From an uncultured Azospirillum sp. (GTDB lineage Bacteria > Pseudomonadota > Alphaproteobacteria > RF32 > CAG-239), in contig UQAB01000013.1 in the NCBI GenBank assembly GCA_900538765.1, positions 1-40,933 of the forward strand: DNA of 40,933 bases, in the 5' to 3' direction. The notes under the pieces were generated by a model. That model did not search any database, was not told the origin of the DNA, and was given only the letters and a program-made list of their open reading frames with translations. The position numbers were made by a program, and so were the translations under genes. Positions 36,560 through 40,933 of the stretch are shown here, piece after piece. How positions within the stretch are numbered: the first letter of the stretch is position 1; the number at the start of each line of letters is the position of its first letter.

Positions 36560-36593
36560 AAAAAAAGCTCCGGGCTGGGTTCGGGGCTTTTTT
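36560..36593 (+). terminator. Rho-independent terminator
   Basis: AAAAAAGCTCCGG and TCGGGGCTTTTTT form a 12-bp stem ending in a T-run, one base after the stop of lectin-like gene 3. Confidence 0.9.
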
Positions 36594-36720
36594 GTTGTGC
36601 AAGAAACTGGGGACAGAAGCGGGCGGCGGTGAAATTTTCCTTGTGAATTTTGAAAAAAGTTGTAAACTGACCGTGCTTTTGCAAGTTTGTAAAACAGTTT
36701 TTAATGAGGAGAAAAACTTT

Positions 36721-38421
36721 ATGTCCAAGATTTTGATTACATCCGCTTTGCCGTATATCAACGGTGTTCCGCACTTGGGGCACATGGTCGGCTGTTTGCT
36801 GCCGTCCGATGTTTATGCGCGGTTTATGCGAATGATGGGACATGAGGTTTTGTATATTGCCGGGACGGACGAGCATGGTACGACTTCTGAGGTCGGTGCC
36901 CTGAATGAGGGGATTTCCGTTGAAGAATATTGCGACAAGTATTATGCCCAGCATGTAAAGGCCTATGATGCTTTTGAACTGTCTTTTGACTGTTTTGGCC
37001 GGACTTCCAGCGATGAAAACAAGGAAATTACCTATCATATTTTTGAGATGTTGGACAAGAACGGCTTTATTGAAGAACGTACTATCAAGCAGGTCTATTC
37101 GGTTGACGATGCGCGTTTTCTGGCTGACCGTTATATTACGGGAACCTGTCCGTACTGCGGCTATGACAAGGCGCGCGGCGACCAGTGCGAAAACTGCACC
37201 AAGGTTTTGGAACCAACGGATTTGATTAATCCGCGCAGTACGATTTCCGGCGCGACTAATCTGGAGGTGCGCGAAACCAAGCACCTGTTCCTTAATCTGC
37301 CGAAGATTGAAAAGCGTTTGTCCGAGTGGGTGGCATCCAAAGAGCCGTACTGGCCGGACGTGGCTTATTCCATTGCTCAGAAATGGTTGAAAGAAGGTTT
37401 GCAGGAACGCTGCATTACCCGTGATTTGAAATGGGGTTTTCCGGTCAACAAGCCAGGTTATGAGGATAAGGTGTTTTATGTCTGGTTTGACGCGCCGATC
37501 GGCTATATCGGCATTACCAAGCAGTGGGCAGACCAGAAGCCCGGCGAGCGCAGCTGGAAAGAATGGTGGCTGGATGCCAAAGATGTTCGTTATGTTGAGT
37601 TTATGGGCAAGGACAATGTGCCGTTCCATTCCATCTTTTTCCCGGCGATGCTGCTTGGTACCGGGGGGAACTGGACTTTTGTCGATTACCTGAAAGGGCT
37701 GAGCTATCTGACTTTTGAAGGCGGCAAATTTTCAAAATCCGAAAAGCGCGGCGTTTTTGCCGACAAGGCCGTGGAAGAGTTTCCGGCTGATTACTGGCGT
37801 TACTGGCTGATGGCGAATGCGCCGGAGGCCTCGGATTCAAGTTTTACCTTTGACGCTTTTACCTCTACGGTCAACAAGGATTTGAACGGCGTGCTGGGTA
37901 ATTTTGTTTCCCGCGTGCTGAAGATGACTGCTTCCAAAATCGGCAGCGAAGTTCCGGGCGGCGGTGAAATGACAGCGGTTGAAGACGAATTGGCTGCCAA
38001 TATTCAGGAAAAAGTCAATAACTATCTGAAATATATGGAAAATATGGAAATCCGCAAGGCGATGAATGAACTGCGCGCTATTTGGGTGGAAGGAAACAAC
38101 TATATTTCGACGACGGAGCCGTGGACGGTGATTAAGGAAAATCCGGAGCGGGCGGCGGCGATTTTGCGTGTTTGCATCAATCTTATCCGCATTTTTGCAA
38201 TTTTGAGTGCGCCGGTTATGCCGAAAGTTTCTGAAAGTATGCTGGCCCGTCTGGGCTTAACGTCTGCCGATATGCCGAAGTTGAACGGTTTTGACGTGAA
38301 GAAAGAGTTGCAGGCGCTGCAGCCGGGGCATAAGTTTGAAGTCGGCGAGCCGTTGTTTGAACGCATTACGCCGGAGCGGACGGAAGAACTTAAAGCCAAA
38401 TACGGGAGCCAGGGAAAGTAA
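36721..38421 (+). CDS. metG: Methionyl-tRNA synthetase
   Basis: 566 residues; ATG 36721 follows GAGGAGAAA. It charges tRNA-Met with methionine. The class I HIGH motif is 'HLGH' (18-21) and the KMSKS motif appears as 'KFSKS' near residue 337. One zinc knuckle is visible as 'CPYC' and 'CENC' (about 143-160). The anticodon-binding helical domain starts near residue 390. The C-terminal dimerisation domain of longer MetRS is absent, as in many alphaproteobacteria. The following gene starts at the base after its stop. Confidence 0.97.
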   Translation: MSKILITSALPYINGVPHLGHMVGCLLPSDVYARFMRMMGHEVLYIAGTDEHGTTSEVGALNEGISVEEYCDKYYAQHVKAYDAFELSFDCFGRTSSDENKEITYHIFEMLDKNGFIEERTIKQVYSVDDARFLADRYITGTCPYCGYDKARGDQCENCTKVLEPTDLINPRSTISGATNLEVRETKHLFLNLPKIEKRLSEWVASKEPYWPDVAYSIAQKWLKEGLQERCITRDLKWGFPVNKPGYEDKVFYVWFDAPIGYIGITKQWADQKPGERSWKEWWLDAKDVRYVEFMGKDNVPFHSIFFPAMLLGTGGNWTFVDYLKGLSYLTFEGGKFSKSEKRGVFADKAVEEFPADYWRYWLMANAPEASDSSFTFDAFTSTVNKDLNGVLGNFVSRVLKMTASKIGSEVPGGGEMTAVEDELAANIQEKVNNYLKYMENMEIRKAMNELRAIWVEGNNYISTTEPWTVIKENPERAAAILRVCINLIRIFAILSAPVMPKVSESMLARLGLTSADMPKLNGFDVKKELQALQPGHKFEVGEPLFERITPERTEELKAKYGSQGK

Positions 38422-39297
38422 ATGAGATTAAGAAGACGAGACGATTTATTCCGCAACCGTAATAAATTTGCCAGTTTTGCGTATAAATGGGCGTTGCGGC
38501 TGAGTTATCCGATACGCCGGCCGCTGGTCTTCTTTCCGGTTTTGCTTTTGCTGTTTTTGGCGCCGACTTTTGCCGGTGTGAAACCGGCAGAGGTTCATTT
38601 GTGGTATTGGAACAAGGCCAAGTCCGGCGTCATGTTTGTTGTTGACGGCTTAAAAGGCCTGTGGGGCAAGACAGAGATTGACATGAGCTTTATCAAGAGC
38701 CCGTTTGAGACTCGGGGGTTGAACCGGCTGGCAGAATCTTCGGACAACCGCCCGCGCAGCAGCAAGCGTCAGGCTTTTGGGCAGGCTGCCGGTGTGCCGC
38801 AGGGCGTTGATGTGATGAAACAGGCGGAAAGCGGCGATATTGTTGTTCCGGTTTTTCATGAAAAAGGCGATGAGATTACAACATCGGCAACAGTCAGCGT
38901 GGTTCAAGGGCAAAAGGCCGGCGCGGCGTTGTCCGTTGCCGGGTCGGAGCACGAGCTGGAAAACCGTCCAGACGGCGCTTATCGCAAGGATGTTGAGGGT
39001 TTGGTTTATCTTGACCATCCGCAAAATGTGCGCGGTGAAATTACGGTTTATGACGCCAATACGATTGATGTTAACGGCACTTATATGATTTTATTCGGCA
39101 TCTATGTTTCCCCGCGGACGGATACAGGAGCGGAAGGAAAGGCATATCTGCGCCGTGTTACGTCCGGTAAAACGGCAGACTGCCATATTGTCGCCTATAC
39201 GCTTGACAAGGTGGCAACGGCGATTTGCTATCTGGACGGCGTTAATCTTAACAAACAGATGGTTGTCAAGGGATATTCGGCCAACGTGGCTTTGTAA
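38422..39297 (+). CDS. Membrane-anchored degenerate SNase-like protein
   Basis: 291 residues, beginning at the base after the metG stop. A basic N-terminus is followed by one membrane helix (about 34-52). A disordered linker leads to a C-terminal domain (about 200-291) that fits the staphylococcal nuclease fold: 'GEITVYDANTIDVNGTYMIL', 'FGIYVSPRTDTGAEGKAYLR', 'VATAICYLDGVNLNKQMVVK' and 'GYSANVAL'. Active-site positions are altered: 'DGDT' is 'DANT', 'IRLxGIDAPE' is 'MILFGIYVSP', and the catalytic 'DRYGR' is 'LDKVA'. A binding rather than cutting role is likely, perhaps in the periplasm. Confidence 0.7.
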   Translation: MRLRRRDDLFRNRNKFASFAYKWALRLSYPIRRPLVFFPVLLLLFLAPTFAGVKPAEVHLWYWNKAKSGVMFVVDGLKGLWGKTEIDMSFIKSPFETRGLNRLAESSDNRPRSSKRQAFGQAAGVPQGVDVMKQAESGDIVVPVFHEKGDEITTSATVSVVQGQKAGAALSVAGSEHELENRPDGAYRKDVEGLVYLDHPQNVRGEITVYDANTIDVNGTYMILFGIYVSPRTDTGAEGKAYLRRVTSGKTADCHIVAYTLDKVATAICYLDGVNLNKQMVVKGYSANVAL

Positions 39298-39331
39298 AGT
39301 GATTTTGTTTAATTTCAAAAGGCGGTGAAAA

Positions 39332-40777
39332 ATGTGGCAGCCGGTGCTTATGATAAACGGTTATTTGGTCAGTATTTTAGGACTGGCAATGCTCGTTCCC
39401 GCCGGATGGGATATCTTTTATGAAAAAATGCCATGGTCGCCTTTTCTGTCTTCGGCTTTGGGGACGCTGTTTCTGGGGATGGCGATGTTTTTGGCCAACC
39501 GGACGACGATCAATAAAATTACATTGCAGCAGGGCTATCTGCTGACTTCGATGAGCTGGATTTCGCTGATACTTCTCGGAGCGGTGCCGTTTTTGGTTTC
39601 CGGGGTGACCGGCAATTTCAGTGATGCACTGTTTGAGACGACTTCCGGTTTGAGTACGACCGGGGCGACGGTTTTTGCCGATGTCGAAGCTCTGCCAAAA
39701 TCGGTATTGTTGTGGCGGTCAATGCTGAATTGCATGGGGGGAATCGGTATTGTTATTTTTGCCGCGGCGATGTTGCCTTTTCTCGGTATCGGCGGCATGC
39801 AGATGTTTCAGCGCGAAAATTCTGACATGAATGAAAAGTTCATGCCAAAGTTCAGTTATATTGCCAAACGTATTCTTATTGTTTATCTTTTTTTGACGGC
39901 GTTGTGTGTCTTTTGTCTTTATGCAGCGGGGATGGGGTGGTTTGATGCTGTCAATCACTCTATGGCGGCTGTGGCAACCGGCGGTTTGTCAACAAAAAAC
40001 GCTTCTGTCGGTTTTTTTGACAGTGTCAGGATTGAAACGGTTCTTATTATTTTTATGATTCTCGGGTCTTTGCCGATGACTTTTTATGTTATTGTGCTGC
40101 AGGGCAGGGACTGGAATTCTTTCGGGACATCGCAGATTGCGGCGTTTTTGAAAATCCTTTTGTTCTATACGCTGTTTACGTCGGTTTACCTGACTTTTAT
40201 CGGAAAATATGATTTCTGGCAGGCGGTTCGCTATTCCGGTTTTAATATTGTTTCCATTGTGACGACAACGGGATTTGTTTCAACTGATTATATGCTGTGG
40301 GGGCCGTGGATAGGAGCTTTCTTTGTTATTTTTGCATTGACCGGCGGTTGTACCGGCTCGACGTCCGGTTCTATCAAAATTTTTCGCTGGCAGGTGCTTT
40401 TTGCTTATATTCGGCGTTTTCTGGTTGTGGCAACCGAGCCTAACCGCGTTATGCCGGTTAAGGTCGGAAGCGGGACGGTTGACAATGGAATTGTTTCTTC
40501 GGTTTTTCTGTTCTTTACGGTGTTTATGCTCAGTATTGCGTTTTTGACCTGTCTGGTGGCCGCTGCCGGTTATAATTTTGAAATTGCTTTCAGTTCGGTT
40601 ATTGCCTGTATTACCAATTCGGGGCCGGGGCTGGGAAGCGTTGTCGGTCCGGCCGGGAATTTTAGTTCTTTATCAGATTTTGCAAAATGTGTTTTGTCTT
40701 TTGCCATGTTGCTTGGGCGTCTTGAAGTCCTGACAATTATGGTCGTTTTCAGCCGCTCTTTCTGGTCTCAAAATTAA
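39332..40777 (+). CDS. trkH: TrkH-family potassium transporter
   Basis: 481 residues with about eleven membrane helices. The four selectivity-filter loops are visible: 'TSGLSTTGATV', 'MAAVATGGLSTK', 'VTTTGFVSTDY' and 'TNSGPGLGSV'. 'GGCTGSTSGSIK' is the conserved loop in the third repeat. It takes up potassium across the inner membrane, normally controlled by a cytoplasmic TrkA that is not encoded in this window. GGCGGTGAAAA precedes the ATG. Confidence 0.93.
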   Translation: MWQPVLMINGYLVSILGLAMLVPAGWDIFYEKMPWSPFLSSALGTLFLGMAMFLANRTTINKITLQQGYLLTSMSWISLILLGAVPFLVSGVTGNFSDALFETTSGLSTTGATVFADVEALPKSVLLWRSMLNCMGGIGIVIFAAAMLPFLGIGGMQMFQRENSDMNEKFMPKFSYIAKRILIVYLFLTALCVFCLYAAGMGWFDAVNHSMAAVATGGLSTKNASVGFFDSVRIETVLIIFMILGSLPMTFYVIVLQGRDWNSFGTSQIAAFLKILLFYTLFTSVYLTFIGKYDFWQAVRYSGFNIVSIVTTTGFVSTDYMLWGPWIGAFFVIFALTGGCTGSTSGSIKIFRWQVLFAYIRRFLVVATEPNRVMPVKVGSGTVDNGIVSSVFLFFTVFMLSIAFLTCLVAAAGYNFEIAFSSVIACITNSGPGLGSVVGPAGNFSSLSDFAKCVLSFAMLLGRLEVLTIMVVFSRSFWSQN

Positions 40778-40833
40778 TCTTACCCGTAGGTTGGATGTTT
40801 GTCATTTTTCTCTCCTCTCATCAAAATTAATGA

Positions 40834-40862
40834 TTGAACAGTGGGAATTTTTATGATATAGT
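40834..40862 (+). promoter_or_regulatory. Strong sigma-70-like promoter
   Basis: TTGAAC, 17 bases, TATAGT. Transcription would start near 40869. AGTATCC overlapping the -10 (40859-40865) is mirrored by GGATACT (40886-40892) just before the ATG, a possible operator dyad. Confidence 0.7.
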
Positions 40863-40892
40863 ATCCTTGTGATGACAAGTGTGGAGGATACT

Positions 40893-40933
40893 ATGAAGAA
40901 TATTTCCCAAGTAATATTACTGTCAACTTCGTG
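40893..40933 (+). CDS. Start of a gene cut by the window end
   Basis: ATG 40893 follows GTGGAGGATACT and the promoter at 40834. Only 13 codons are visible ('MKNISQVILLSTS'), too few to identify. Confidence 0.6.
   Translation, partial: MKNISQVILLSTS

Noticed and set aside
36283..37629. Long minus-strand open frame opposite metG and lectin-like gene 3
   Set aside because: It is a shadow of the metG reading frame and crosses the strong terminator at 36560 and two unrelated genes.
1..40933. CRISPR array, retron or diversity-generating retroelement
   Set aside because: No regularly spaced direct repeats, no reverse transcriptase and no template/variable repeat pair were found, although lectin-like and fibre proteins that such systems target are present.

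Overview
The window looks like a chromosomal segment of a moderately AT-rich alphaproteobacterium. The evidence is the yqeY-dnaG-rpoD gene order and core genes (greA, trxB, metG, dnaG, rpoD) whose proteins look alphaproteobacterial. An uncultured, host- or gut-associated lineage is my inference, not something the sequence proves.

Positions 1 to about 16,317 are the right-hand part of a prophage of short-tailed (podovirus-like) type. In order it holds a capsid-region protein, a head-to-tail adaptor, a tail-hub-like protein, two large internal/ejection-type proteins sharing one N-terminal module, a GNAT acetyltransferase, further virion proteins, a collar-type fibre, a baseplate-like protein, a long repeat-rich fibre, two glycine-rich tip adhesins, and a lysis cassette (membrane protein, PRM1 P5-type endolysin, small membrane proteins, nested Rz/Rz1-like spanins). 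It stops at the CCA end of a tRNA-Arg(TCT), a classical attachment position. Terminase, portal, capsid and integrase are not in the window and would lie to the left.

From 16.3 to 23.4 kb nearly everything is on the minus strand: tRNA-Arg, tRNA-Pro, three tandem GT2 glycosyltransferases with signs of gene conversion, a GDYXXLXY/DUF2157 membrane pair, trxB preceded by a small protein with five CxC motifs, and greA. From 23.6 to 33.3 kb come a DUF3015/DUF4105 envelope pair, a HAD hydrolase, an unrecognised minus-strand gene, yqeY, dnaG and rpoD. From 33.7 to 36.6 kb lies an accessory island: three divergent lectin-like (DUF1566-like) paralogues without Shine-Dalgarno sequences, a broken flavodoxin-ferredoxin (EFR1-type) gene and a small orphan. 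Then come metG, a membrane-anchored degenerate SNase-like protein, trkH, and the first codons of a further gene.

The most interesting signal is non-coding. Four elements begin 0 to 10 bases after a stop codon: after the phage hub gene, DUF3015, yqeY and rpoD. They fold into a shared architecture of outer helix, conserved internal loop, inner helix and a 16-nt TGTAC-type apical hairpin. They form two subfamilies (A: 3424-3549 and 33315-33515; B: 24125-24208 and 28971-29178). Within each, helix sequences differ between copies while base pairing and unpaired bases are conserved, which is the signature of a structured RNA rather than a simple transposon end. Each subfamily has one compact and one expanded member. 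I do not recognise it as a known RNA class.
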